From Lachnospiraceae bacterium (GTDB taxonomy: Bacteria > Bacillota > Clostridia > Lachnospirales > Lachnospiraceae), in the NCBI GenBank assembly GCA_021201665.1, contig JAJQEO010000097.1, positions 32,605-90,600 on the forward strand: 57,996 bases of DNA. The letters run 5' to 3'. The notes beneath the pieces are model-generated. The model made no database searches and was not told where the DNA came from. It worked only from the letters and a program-made list of their open reading frames with translations. Below are positions 26,559 through 34,839 of the stretch, piece after piece. Each line of letters opens with the position of its first letter. Positions within the stretch are counted from its first letter, which is position 1. The position numbers and the translations under genes were made by a program.

Positions 26559-27078
26559 AACCGTTCCCCCTTTTATGGAAAAATAGCAGGAAAGCAAAGT
26601 GGAATATTTCGCCCATTCACTTTTCCATTTTATGAACCTGCCCGGGCACGGCAATCCCAAACGAGTCACGCCATCTTTCGCTCCACATAACGGATCAATA
26701 AATACGGCACTGCCTGCGGCACATCAGCATATTGCCGCCACAGGATTTCTCGTTCAGGACAGATGGCCTGGCTATCCGCGAAGGCGCCTTTCGCTGCAGC
26801 TGTCCGGGTGCCGCCCATTATAGCCGGTAAAATCCCGTTTGCAAAGCAAAATCGTTCGACTTTTTCTCCATGGAATCTATTATGAGGTTAAAAATAGCAG
26901 GTGCCAGATTTCTGTTCAATTCATCATTTCATACCTATACCCGGATAAGCCGGAACCGAAATTTTGCCATTTTGCGCGAGGAATCGTTCTTAAGTGCCTG
27001 GCACGAACAAGCAGGAACCAGATTTTTGCCATTTTGCGCAGAAAATGATTCTCAAGCTCCTAAACCCACGAAATGGTT
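26559..27078. other. Intergenic region with a 62-bp direct repeat
   Basis: No gene seen. GGAACC-(A/T-rich)-TTTTGCCATTTTGCGC and the following 25 bases occur at 26952 and again at 27014. Between them is GTGCCTGGCAC, a palindrome. A shorter related segment starts near 26897. Confidence 0.6.
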
Positions 27079-27786
27079 TTATCGAGCGGAGAGTCTCTCC
27101 AGAAGCCCTTCGACCAGCCGCACGCAGTGCTGCGCGGCCTCACGTTCAAAGGCCGGATAATCCATCGAAGCGCTGTCATCCGCCTTGTCCGATATCGCGC
27201 GCAAAATCAGGAATGGAATATCATTAAGATATGCGCTTTGCGCAATCGCGGCTCCTTCCATCTCCGTACAGTTCCCTTTGAAATTCGAAACAATCCGCTC
27301 CTTCGTCGCCCTGTCAGCGACAAACTGATCTCCGCTGACAATCCGTCCGTGGTGAATTCCGATCTCCGGATTCACCTCACGGCACACCGTCTCGGCGAGT
27401 ACTGCAAGAGAAGCATCCGCCTCAAAGGAAAATACCGGCATCTGTGGAATCTGCCCCAGCGGGTAGCCAAAATTGACTGCGTCCATATCGTGATGCAGGA
27501 CATCCTTCGATATCACAATATCCCCGATATTAATTCTGGCGTCCAGCGAACCAGCCACACCCGTGTTTATCACGGCATCCACTCCGAAATCGTCCACAAG
27601 AATCTGCGTACACACAGCCGCATTTACCTTGCCGATTCCACTGCGGACCACGACAGAAGGCATCCCTGAAAGCTCCCCTTCGCAGAATACCATCCGGGCT
27701 TTCTCTGCTTCATGTCGGTTCACCATATCCGACTTCAGCTTCTCCACCTCGATCTCCATCGCCCCGATAATTCCTACTTTCTTCAT
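27079..27786 (-). CDS. mtnN: 5'-methylthioadenosine/S-adenosylhomocysteine nucleosidase
   Basis: 235 residues of the MtnN/Pfs family. It has the N-terminal GAMEIEVEKL with the general-acid region, GVAGSLD, the EMEGAAIAQ substrate-binding Glu and the RAISDKAD catalytic Asp. It hydrolyses methylthioadenosine and S-adenosylhomocysteine in the methyl cycle. Start supported by GGGGAG seven bases ahead. Divergent from the TSCPD gene across a repeat-rich region. Confidence 0.93.
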   Translation of the reverse strand: MKKVGIIGAMEIEVEKLKSDMVNRHEAEKARMVFCEGELSGMPSVVVRSGIGKVNAAVCTQILVDDFGVDAVINTGVAGSLDARINIGDIVISKDVLHHDMDAVNFGYPLGQIPQMPVFSFEADASLAVLAETVCREVNPEIGIHHGRIVSGDQFVADRATKERIVSNFKGNCTEMEGAAIAQSAYLNDIPFLILRAISDKADDSASMDYPAFEREAAQHCVRLVEGLLERLSAR

Positions 27787-27851
27787 TTAAAGTCTCCCCT
27801 TTCTTGAGTACTGTCAAAATCTTTTTATTCTGTAATTTTCTTATCCTGTAA

Positions 27852-27995
27852 TTTCCTGCAGGATCGCTGTTCCGTCTTAACCTATGTTTCCTGCAGGACC
27901 GCCGGCTCCGTCCTGATCTGTGTTTTCCTGCAGGATCGCTGTTCCGTCCTGACATGTGTTTTTTTGCAGGATCGCTGGTTCTGTCTTGAAAAACT
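27852..27995. repeat. 36-bp tandem repeat with TCCTGCAGGA palindromes
   Basis: Four copies start at 27852, 27887, 27924 and 27960. The first three contain the 10-bp palindrome TCCTGCAGGA or a close form; the fourth has TTTTGCAGGA and ends in the -35 box of the TSCPD promoter. It occupies the gap between two divergent genes. Confidence 0.8.
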
Positions 27996-28014
27996 CTTAC
28001 AAAAACGTTATACT
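27986..28014 (+). promoter_or_regulatory. Promoter of the TSCPD gene
   Basis: TTGAAA (27986-27991) and TATACT (28009-28014), 17-bp spacing; the -35 box lies in the last 36-bp repeat. Confidence 0.75.
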
Positions 28015-28036
28015 TGCCGGGAAAGGAGGTCTTATT

Positions 28037-28279
28037 ATGGATTACAGCCCAAAGGGTGTCTGTTCCAGGTCCATCCACATTGATATGGACGGAGACACCA
28101 TCAAACATGTAGAATTCGTCGGCGGCTGCTCCGGCAACACACAGGGCGTGGCACGGCTTGTAGAGGGAATGAAGGCCACCGACGCGATTTCCCGCCTTGA
28201 AGGCATCCGCTGCGGGTTCAAATCTACATCCTGCCCGGATCAGCTCGCTCAGGCGTTAAAGCTGGCTCTGCAGCAGTAA
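28037..28279 (+). CDS. TSCPD domain protein (TIGR03905-type)
   Basis: 80 residues carrying the family signature TSCPDQLA near the C-terminus (residues 65-72) and HVEFVGGCSGNTQGVARLVEG in the middle. TSCPD domains also occur in ribonucleotide reductase and related proteins, where they may bind nucleic acid or metal; the stand-alone form has no assigned role. The ATG at 28037 has an AAAGGAGG site. A TTCAGGCGGC/GCCGCCTGAA hairpin without a T-run follows at 28338-28366. Confidence 0.82.
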   Translation: MDYSPKGVCSRSIHIDMDGDTIKHVEFVGGCSGNTQGVARLVEGMKATDAISRLEGIRCGFKSTSCPDQLAQALKLALQQ

Positions 28280-28337
28280 GGCATCTGCCAGACTAAAGCA
28301 TCTGTACTTTATGCCGACCGATGCTGATATGCACATT

Positions 28338-28366
28338 TTCAGGCGGCAAAGGCATCGCCGCCTGAA
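28338..28366 (+). terminator. Hairpin 3' of the TSCPD gene
   Basis: Perfect 10-bp stem TTCAGGCGGC/GCCGCCTGAA, nine-base loop, no T-run on either side. Transcript-end or processing structure. Confidence 0.5.
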
Positions 28367-28443
28367 GGCATGTCTATACCATCGTCCAGCGGCAGAGTCC
28401 TCGCAGCAGTCCACTCTTCCCGCAGATTAATCATGCGTCCTTT

Positions 28444-29736
28444 TCACCAGTAAATCGTGATCAGGTAAAAATTATCATCCGTATGATATCGGTAGCTCCA
28501 GCTGGATTCTCCATTCTGATTCATGAGGTATTGACCCGCGTCATTCAGAAGATCCTCTTCGAAAAGTGCAGACTGCGCTTCCTGATAGGCCTCTTCACTT
28601 CCAAACTTCATCATGGTACGGGCATCCCCCGCCCGGACAGATTCCATCAGAGCCTGATAAATCTCATTCCAGTCAAAGCTTTCGTAATACATACCATTCA
28701 GCTTATAATAATCATAGGCATCCGAGGTGCATTCCGGCAGCGCAACAGAATCTCCCGGCACATGTGTTTTAAATAAGTCCTGCTCCGTACAGCACAGATA
28801 ATTATAACTGATTGTGCTTTCTGAAGTATAGCCATCCATGTTTCCGGCAAACACCGGGTCTCCCCATGTGACATCTACATAATAATAATACTCCTGGGCA
28901 GATGCCGATGGAACACCCGCGAGCGTTTCGTCCGAGGACCCTGCTTCCGTAATTCGAACCATATTCCATCCATGGTCTCCGCCTCCTACAATCGTTCCGG
29001 TAATATAAGTACAAAACAGTCCCATCCGATGAAGGATATACTGAAACGCCCGTGAATAACCGGCGCATACTGATGAATGATAAAGCAGCGCGCTCTGGAC
29101 ATTCTGGGAATCCGCGCTGTTAATATCGTACTCTGTCGTATCAATAATATACTCATACGCGTATTTAATTTTCTCATAATCCGTCGCGTCCGCGGAAATC
29201 TGCGCGATACAGGCATCAGCAGCAGCTTCCAGCTCCTCTCTCATCGCGTCACGCTCTTTGGACTCGACCGTCACATCAAAAGAATACGACACCACTGTCC
29301 CCGTCAGACTCGATTCTTCCACCTGTGCGCTTGTATCCGTCCAGAAAATTTCCGGATGATCCGCCAGAACCGCGTAATAAGCTGTCCAGAAGTCTTCCAC
29401 AGAAACGGAAGACAGAAAATCTCCCGAGTCCTCATAGCGCATCAGATGCACGTAAATTTCCCGATAAGCCTCATGCAGCTCCTCCGATATATTGTCATAA
29501 TAGTACTCCTCCACAGAAGAAGCATATCCCTCCTCAGCCGCTGCTTCCTCCCAGGTTTCCTCGTTTCCGGTCAGTTCATATTTTACCCGCGAAACCACTC
29601 CGCTCCTCGTAAGAAGAGCCGCGCAAAACAGCACGCACAGGCAAAACACAGCCAGGCACGCCGCCTGCTGCAGCAGGCGTCCCCATTTTCTCTTCCGCGG
29701 ATTTGTATTCACTCTCAGATTATCTGAATTTCTCAC
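28444..29736 (-). CDS. Membrane-anchored transglutaminase-like protein
   Basis: 430 residues if started at the GTG at 29736 (GAGGGG eight bases ahead); an upstream reading to 29820 lacks a ribosome site. One membrane helix (about 22-42) is followed by an extracellular helical part and a transglutaminase-like domain (about 200-310) with a Cys/His/Asp triad: SSVCAGYSRAF, GDHGWNMV and YYVDVTWGDP. Bacterial relatives are mostly proteases or cross-linking enzymes at the cell surface; the substrate is unknown. Confidence 0.8.
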   Translation of the reverse strand: MRNSDNLRVNTNPRKRKWGRLLQQAACLAVFCLCVLFCAALLTRSGVVSRVKYELTGNEETWEEAAAEEGYASSVEEYYYDNISEELHEAYREIYVHLMRYEDSGDFLSSVSVEDFWTAYYAVLADHPEIFWTDTSAQVEESSLTGTVVSYSFDVTVESKERDAMREELEAAADACIAQISADATDYEKIKYAYEYIIDTTEYDINSADSQNVQSALLYHSSVCAGYSRAFQYILHRMGLFCTYITGTIVGGGDHGWNMVRITEAGSSDETLAGVPSASAQEYYYYVDVTWGDPVFAGNMDGYTSESTISYNYLCCTEQDLFKTHVPGDSVALPECTSDAYDYYKLNGMYYESFDWNEIYQALMESVRAGDARTMMKFGSEEAYQEAQSALFEEDLLNDAGQYLMNQNGESSWSYRYHTDDNFYLITIYW

Positions 29737-30081
29737 CCAATTGTCCCCTCTTCTGTACCAGGATACAGTCAGCCCCTTCGGAAAGCGGCTGTTTCCCGGC
29801 AGAACGGCCGCTTTCCGCACAGGGCACCGCGAAAACGCTTACTTGTCCCGCGCCATAATATGTATGTGTTTTTCACTTATCTGTGTTTATCAATCAGTGC
29901 CATAATCTTTCCTTATAGAAAAGATCATATCTTTTGCAGACGAAAATTACACAGTTTTACGGAACAGTTGCCTGCCCTCCTTTCCCCGTTTTTCTCTGGC
30001 CGTCCGACTGCGTAAAGATCAAAATATAAAGGAGAATTCTTTTCTTTTTCTGCCTGAAATTTCTTTCTTCCTCATCCTTCC
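29737..30081. other. Divergent intergenic region upstream of murG
   Basis: AT-rich, with a small AGAAAAGATC-type hairpin near 29919-29940. No gene or known RNA seen apart from the murG promoter at its right end. Confidence 0.55.
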
Positions 30082-30109
30082 TTGACTTTTTCCTAATCCG
30101 GGGTAAACT
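30082..30109 (+). promoter_or_regulatory. murG promoter
   Basis: TTGACT (30082-30087) and TAAACT (30104-30109) with 16-bp spacing, 37 bp before the start. Confidence 0.7.
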
Positions 30110-30145
30110 GTAATCAAAAAACTGTTTCATATTTGGAGGAATTAT

Positions 30146-31219
30146 ATGAAAAAGATCGTTCTCACCGGCGGAGGCACCGCCGGGCACGTCACACCCAATA
30201 TCGCCCTCATCCCACGTCTGCGGGAGCTTGAATATGATATCTATTATATAGGCTCCTATGACGGCATTGAAAAAAAGCTGATCGAGCAGTTGGGCATCCC
30301 CTATTCCGGCATTTCCTCCGGAAAGCTGCGCCGATACTTTGACCTTAAAAACTTTTCAGACCCTTTTCGCGTAGCAAAAGGCTATTTTGAAGCAAAAAAA
30401 ATACTGAAAAAGCTCCGTCCGGACATCATTTTTTCAAAGGGCGGCTTTGTCGCTGTCCCTGTCGTACAGGCAGCTAAAAGTCTTCACATCCCGGTCATCA
30501 TCCATGAATCCGATATGACTCCTGGCCTCGCGAACAGGCTTTCTCTGCCGGCCGCGACAAAGGTCTGCTGCAATTTCCCGGAGACGCTTAAAAATCTTCC
30601 TGAAGGAAAAGCCGTCGTCACAGGTTCCCCGATTCGTCAGGAGCTGCATAACGGAAACCGTCCTGCAGGCATGAAATTCTGCGGATTTACCACCGAAAAA
30701 CCCGTCCTGCTCGTTATCGGCGGCAGTCTCGGATCCGTAGCAGTCAATCAGGCCATCCGGAGAATTCTCCCGGATCTGCTGAAAAATTTCCAGGTTGTCC
30801 ATCTTTGCGGAAAAGGCAATCTGGAAGAATCTCTGCGCCATACCGCAGGCTATGTCCAGTTCGAATACATCCAGGAGGAGCTGCCCGACCTGTTCGCGCT
30901 GGCCGATGTCGTTGTCTCCAGAGCCGGCGCAAACGCGATCTGCGAGCTTCTGGATCTGCGCAAGCCAAATCTTCTGATTCCGCTCCCGGCAGCCTCCAGC
31001 AGGGGAGATCAGATTTTAAATGCGCGTTCATTCGAAAAACAGGGATTCAGCGAAGTCCTGATGGAGGACACGATCACTCCGGAGCTTCTTCTTTCCAAAA
31101 TCAATCAGCTTTACCAGAATCGCCGGAAATATATCGCCGCCATGGAGCAAAGCGACGCGAGCGACGCCGTTGCCAAAATAACCTCCCTGATCGAGGATGC
31201 CGTACATGCCGCGTCATGA
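30146..31219 (+). CDS. murG: MurG, lipid II-forming N-acetylglucosaminyltransferase
   Basis: 357 residues. N-terminal [14 protein letters not shown] (diphosphate-binding), the [14 protein letters not shown] segment, LVIGGSLGS at the second domain start, and [14 protein letters not shown] with the UDP-GlcNAc-binding Glu are typical of MurG. It adds GlcNAc to lipid I at the inner face of the membrane. TTGGAGGAATT precedes the ATG. Here it stands alone, not in the usual division and cell-wall cluster; another murG copy elsewhere is therefore possible. The last codons are duplicated after the stop. Confidence 0.92.
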   Translation: MKKIVLTGGGTAGHVTPNIALIPRLRELEYDIYYIGSYDGIEKKLIEQLGIPYSGISSGKLRRYFDLKNFSDPFRVAKGYFEAKKILKKLRPDIIFSKGGFVAVPVVQAAKSLHIPVIIHESDMTPGLANRLSLPAATKVCCNFPETLKNLPEGKAVVTGSPIRQELHNGNRPAGMKFCGFTTEKPVLLVIGGSLGSVAVNQAIRRILPDLLKNFQVVHLCGKGNLEESLRHTAGYVQFEYIQEELPDLFALADVVVSRAGANAICELLDLRKPNLLIPLPAASSRGDQILNARSFEKQGFSEVLMEDTITPELLLSKINQLYQNRRKYIAAMEQSDASDAVAKITSLIEDAVHAAS

Positions 31220-31294
31220 GCCAAAATGCGTTTAGCCCATCAAGTAGCACGGAGGGATGGGATGCCGTACGTGCCGCAACATGAGCCAAAATAC
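31196..31294 (+). repeat. 65-bp direct repeat echoing the murG 3' end
   Basis: GATGCCGTACATGCCGC at 31196 (the last murG codons, DAVHAAS, and stop) recurs at 31261 as GATGCCGTACGTGCCGC, followed again by CATGAGCCAAAAT. Confidence 0.75.
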
Positions 31295-31312
31295 CAGCAT
31301 CGTACGATCGGG

Positions 31313-31400
31313 CCAAAGCTAAGGATCTGTCGCTAATAACTCATGCATCTTGCACCGCCTAATACGAGAATCGCAGGTTCTAAAAGCCTCGCCGTAGTAA
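31313..31400 (-). repeat. Interspersed repeat family B, copy 2
   Basis: Aligns over about 85 bp with 21092-21172. The end stem is AGGATCTG/CAGGTTCT here, kept by G-U pairs. TTGCACCGCCTAATACG is the best conserved part. Confidence 0.65.
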
Positions 31401-31458
31401 AAGTTTCATCCATAATATAACTGTGATGTCTCACCACTGTCTGCCGAGCGCCAGCGAC

Positions 31459-31557
31459 ATTCCGACGGCATTTCAACGACGTTTCGATGGCGTTTCGACG
31501 GCATTTCGACGGCATTTCGATGGCATTTCGACGGCATTTCGATGGCATTTCGATGTA
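31459..31557. repeat. 11-bp tandem repeat, nine copies
   Basis: Exactly 99 bp of ATTTCGACGGC-like units (alternating GACGGC and GATGGC). One unit is about one DNA turn. Lies just 3' of the ECF sigma gene and its hairpin. No gene in 31220-31620. Confidence 0.85.
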
Positions 31558-31564
31558 ATTTTTA

Positions 31565-31618
31565 CGTTTTCACGCGGTCTTCACGGGGAGAGTGAAGGCC
31601 GCGTGATTGTTACGTCTA
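31565..31618 (-). repeat. Family A-like 3'-end hairpin, diverged copy
   Basis: Adjacent to the sigma-factor stop. CGCGGCCTTCAC/GTGAAGACCGCG stem, then GTGAAAACGTAAAAAT. Same position and same following GAAAACGTA pattern as family A, but a longer stem. Confidence 0.5.
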
Positions 31619-31620
31619 CA

Positions 31621-32148
31621 CTACATCTCCAGAAATTCACCACGATAATGTTCCCGGATATAGGCTCTCGCCCTGCTGATTCTTGATCTCACTACGTCCG
31701 TCGACACATGCAGAAATTCTGCCGCTTCCCGGTATGATAATTCCCGCACAAAACACAGGACCATTACTTCATACCACGCCACGTTTACCTTCTCCAGATC
31801 CCTCAGGATGCGCTCCGCCAGATCCTTCCGAACTACCCGTTCCTCAGGGGAGTCCATAGTCTCACACAGCAAGGTTCCCCCTGTCCAGGCAGCGTCCGAA
31901 TCCGAATATAATTCTGACCAGCACCGTCTGGCTCTAAAGTGATCAGTTACTGCGTTCTGCGTGCAGTGAATCAGCCAAGTCTTCTCTGCAGCAGGAGCAA
32001 TTTCATCCATATGCACGTAAAACTTGCAAAAAACAAGCTGTACAATGTCTTCCGCAAGCTGATAATCAGAGGTCTTACCCTCAACATAAAACATCATCAA
32101 TCCCCTGAATTTCTGATAACTCCCTTTAAACCGATCTTCTTTATTCAC
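31621..32148 (-). CDS. ECF-type RNA polymerase sigma factor
   Basis: 175 residues with region 2 (about 30-85, YQLAEDIVQLVFCKF and WLIHCTQNAVTDHFRARR) and region 4 (about 115-168, SYREAAEFLHVSTDVVRSRISRAR, the -35 recognition helix-turn-helix). It would direct RNA polymerase to a small set of promoters. The GTG start has GGGAG nine bases ahead and lies 20 bp after the HIT gene. No anti-sigma gene follows; the next 400 bp are repeats, so it looks like an orphan. Confidence 0.85.
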   Translation of the reverse strand: MNKEDRFKGSYQKFRGLMMFYVEGKTSDYQLAEDIVQLVFCKFYVHMDEIAPAAEKTWLIHCTQNAVTDHFRARRCWSELYSDSDAAWTGGTLLCETMDSPEERVVRKDLAERILRDLEKVNVAWYEVMVLCFVRELSYREAAEFLHVSTDVVRSRISRARAYIREHYRGEFLEM

Positions 32149-32168
32149 CCCAGTTTTTCTCCCGCTAA

Positions 32169-32573
32169 CTACCGGAATAATTTCAGAATATCCTCCTTAT
32201 CTGCCTCGCTCAGCGTCCCAGGCTGCCATTTCACATTTACCGTATCATTCTCATAACGCGGAATCAAATGAATATGAAAATGGTCTACCGTCTGTCCCGC
32301 CGCTGCGCCGTTGTTCTGAATCAGATTCAACCCGTCAGCATGAAGTCCCTCTTTCAACCGTACCGCAACCTTTTTCGCAACCACAATCGCCTTTTCCGCA
32401 ATCTCATCCGGCAGCTCAAACAGATTAGCCGCATGAGTCCTGGGGATAACAAGTGCGTGACCCTTCGAGGCTGGCCCCAGATCCAGAATCACGCGCAAAT
32501 CCTCATCTTCATACAATGTGGCCGATGGAATATCTCCCTTTGCAATTTTACAGAATACGCAGTTGCATTCCAA
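32169..32573 (-). CDS. HIT family nucleotide hydrolase/transferase
   Basis: 134 residues with the histidine triad His98-Phe-His100-Ile-His102 (HFHIHLIP), an N-terminal CVFCKI zinc-type knuckle (Cys5, Cys8) and SKGHALVIPRTH. Such proteins split the phosphoramidate or phosphodiester bond of nucleotide conjugates. First gene of a two-gene operon with the sigma factor. The ribosome site is AAGGGA. Confidence 0.88.
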   Translation of the reverse strand: MECNCVFCKIAKGDIPSATLYEDEDLRVILDLGPASKGHALVIPRTHAANLFELPDEIAEKAIVVAKKVAVRLKEGLHADGLNLIQNNGAAAGQTVDHFHIHLIPRYENDTVNVKWQPGTLSEADKEDILKLFR

Positions 32574-32673
32574 AATAATCCCTTCTTTCTTTTTGCTGCT
32601 GCGGCACAGGCTCCGGGTCGTACCGCGTGAACACAGATAATTGTGCTTTCAATAGCATGCACATACAATATCT

Positions 32674-32702
32674 ATATTAAAAAGAATGTTTTCAATTGTC
32701 AA
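32674..32702 (-). promoter_or_regulatory. Promoter of the HIT-sigma operon
   Basis: Minus-strand TTGACA (32697-32702) and TAATAT (32674-32679), 17-bp spacing, about 100 bp before the HIT start. Confidence 0.7.
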
Positions 32703-32832
32703 TATGATATTTTCTTCATTTCAGTCTTTTTGCATTTTTTCACCTCTGACAAATATTTTTTACTCTATTTTCAGAAAGCATCCCCTCCGGCAAAGACAGA
32801 TGGCAATTGGGGAGGTCCGTCCCTGCCCATCA

Positions 32833-33474
32833 TCAGAAGTCTTCGCGAAAATCTTCCACCGGTATCTTTGACCCAAATGTCAGCTTCCTGTGGAAAAGCA
32901 TCGCCAGTACAAAGCCGGCCAGAAGCCCCCCGATATGGGCGCAGTTGTCCACGCCGGAGGATGTCAGCCCCTGCAGCAACGAAAGCGACGCCATCAAAAA
33001 CATCCTGCGCTTCGTATAGCTGGGTATTTTCCCCCTGTTTAAAAGGACAATGGCCAGAAGAGCCCCAATCACGGAAAAAATTGCTCCGGAAGCGCCTGCT
33101 GATACGCTGTAAGCCCCTGTCTGCATATCATAAATCACCGATATAAGATTACCGGCGATCCCGCCCACCAGATAAATAACAAGGTAGCACAGCTTTCCTC
33201 CCAGCTTTTCCAGTTCATCACCGAGAAAGACCAGGACGAGCATATTATTGAACAGGTGCTGTATTCCAAAATGCATAAACATGCAGGTAATCAGCCTGTA
33301 ATATTCTCCCGCCTCCACTACATAGGGAGCATAGTTTGCCCCATGCATTACCATAAAGTAGCCGCTTGTGGTATCCCCCAAAATGCTGAGGATAATAAAT
33401 ACAGCTATATTTGTCAAAACAACCGCAAGGTTCACCGGCTGCCTCGATTTGAAAAAATCTGCCGCTTCCTGCAT
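32833..33474 (-). CDS. Rhomboid family intramembrane serine protease
   Basis: 213 residues and about six membrane helices. The catalytic dyad is Ser129 in GASGAIF and His180 in CAHIGGLLAGF, with the HLFNNM motif (oxyanion Asn) at 73-78. It cuts membrane proteins within the bilayer. Start at 33474 chosen for the GGAGGG site five bases ahead. Confidence 0.9.
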   Translation of the reverse strand: MQEAADFFKSRQPVNLAVVLTNIAVFIILSILGDTTSGYFMVMHGANYAPYVVEAGEYYRLITCMFMHFGIQHLFNNMLVLVFLGDELEKLGGKLCYLVIYLVGGIAGNLISVIYDMQTGAYSVSAGASGAIFSVIGALLAIVLLNRGKIPSYTKRRMFLMASLSLLQGLTSSGVDNCAHIGGLLAGFVLAMLFHRKLTFGSKIPVEDFREDF

Positions 33475-33919
33475 GAAATCCCTCCACAATCCTGTTTTCT
33501 GATTTTGTGTACTACAGCGGCAATAATAGCCGCGCAGCAGAAAATCGGAGCATTGCCCTCGTCCATATTCACGTCATGAACACAGGCATGTGCGGCTACA
33601 GAATATCATGTTTTCTTCTGGTACGTCAATACCCTGGTCGGCAGCAAACCGTATCTCCTCTGCCGTGTTCTTCCTCTGCCGTGTTCTTCCTCTGCTGTGT
33701 TCTTCCTCTGCTGTGTTCTTCCTCTGCTGTCTCCTTTTATGTCCCGGTGGTTTTCCGGCATCCCGGCGCATATGCGCTTCATATGCGCTTCAATATGCGC
33801 TTCCTGCACAACTTTTTATTGCGTCCGGCCAGATGGTATGCTACACTTATCCGAAGCCGAATACCCGGCAAAAGCAATACTGCCGGACCGATACCGTCCC
33901 CGGTCAACAGGAGGAAATC
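33475..33919. other. Divergent intergenic region with 16-bp tandem repeat
   Basis: 33661-33733 holds four and a half copies of a 16-bp unit (TGCCGTGTTCTTCCTC, later TGCTGTG). Three ATATGCGCTTC copies follow near 33768-33800. The unit is not a multiple of three, which argues against a coding role. No gene seen. Confidence 0.75.
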
Positions 33920-34762
33920 ATGACCGACATTGCATATATCAGACTGATTGAAGAAATTTCATTAAACGCATGGCCATCCCACAAAATGGAGCTTTACGAT
34001 GGATGGCTGATCCGTTTTTCACACAATTACACGCATCGGACAAACAGCGTCACCCAGGTAGGCGCTTCTCTGATTCCGATTGAGGAAAAAATAGAATACT
34101 GTGAAAAAATATACCAGAACTATCACACGCCTTCTATTTTTAAAATCAGTCCTCTGACCGACGCGTCCTTCGATTCGCTTCTGGCCAGAAAAGGCTATGA
34201 AATCCAGCATACAACGGAGGTAATGACCATGGACTTTGAGCAGTTCCGCCCCTGGCCGGCCATTTCCGCTGAATATGAATACTTTGGAAGGAATTCCGGT
34301 CTCCCATCATTTGTCGTGTATCCCGGAAACACGGTCGTATTGCTTCAGGACCGAATTACAGACGAATGGATCACTTCCCTTTTTCGGCTGAACGGCACTA
34401 CTAACCCGACGCTTCGCCGCATCGTCCCTTCTATGTTTAAAGCGATTCCCAAAGAGACCATCGTAGCCGGTATTGAAATCGATGGACGCATGGTAGCATC
34501 GGGGCTTGGCATCCTGGATCGCGGGCATGTGGGACTATATGCCATCTACGTCGACGCCAGCTGCCGCCGCAAGGGGTTCGCCCGCGCGATTTGCAGTACT
34601 ATCCTGACCGAAGCACAGAAAAAGGGGGCGAAGGCTGCTTATTTACAGGTCGTGCAGGAGAATGTCTCCGCTAAAAAGCTTTATTCCTCCTTCGGATTTG
34701 GCGACCTTTACACCTACTGGTTCCGCGTACACGCAAACCCGCCCGGGCAAAAACCTTCGTAG
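33920..34762 (+). CDS. GNAT family N-acetyltransferase
   Basis: 280 residues. An N-terminal domain (about 1-140, with LNAWPSHKMELYDGWLIRFS) is followed by a GNAT fold whose acetyl-CoA loop reads RRKGFARAIC (about 218-227) and ends AAYLQVVQENVSAKKLYSSFGF. It would acetylate an amine; substrate unknown. The ATG at 33920 has ACAGGAGGAA just ahead; a longer frame upstream runs through the 16-bp repeats and is not coding. Confidence 0.85.
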   Translation: MTDIAYIRLIEEISLNAWPSHKMELYDGWLIRFSHNYTHRTNSVTQVGASLIPIEEKIEYCEKIYQNYHTPSIFKISPLTDASFDSLLARKGYEIQHTTEVMTMDFEQFRPWPAISAEYEYFGRNSGLPSFVVYPGNTVVLLQDRITDEWITSLFRLNGTTNPTLRRIVPSMFKAIPKETIVAGIEIDGRMVASGLGILDRGHVGLYAIYVDASCRRKGFARAICSTILTEAQKKGAKAAYLQVVQENVSAKKLYSSFGFGDLYTYWFRVHANPPGQKPS

Positions 34763-34839
34763 TACTTCCCGGCAAATGCGATGTATCATCCTGAGCAGCT
34801 GCAAATCTTCTGAACAGCCGGTGAAAAAAAGAAAAGTCA

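Noticed and set aside
27852..27995. CRISPR array
   Set aside because: The 36-bp copies are directly adjacent with no spacers, and no cas gene is in the window. The same applies to the arrays at 44827, 50931 and 31459.
33590..33919. N-terminal extension of the GNAT protein
   Set aside because: It runs through 16-bp repeats that shift frame at every copy; the ATG at 33920 has a full ribosome site.
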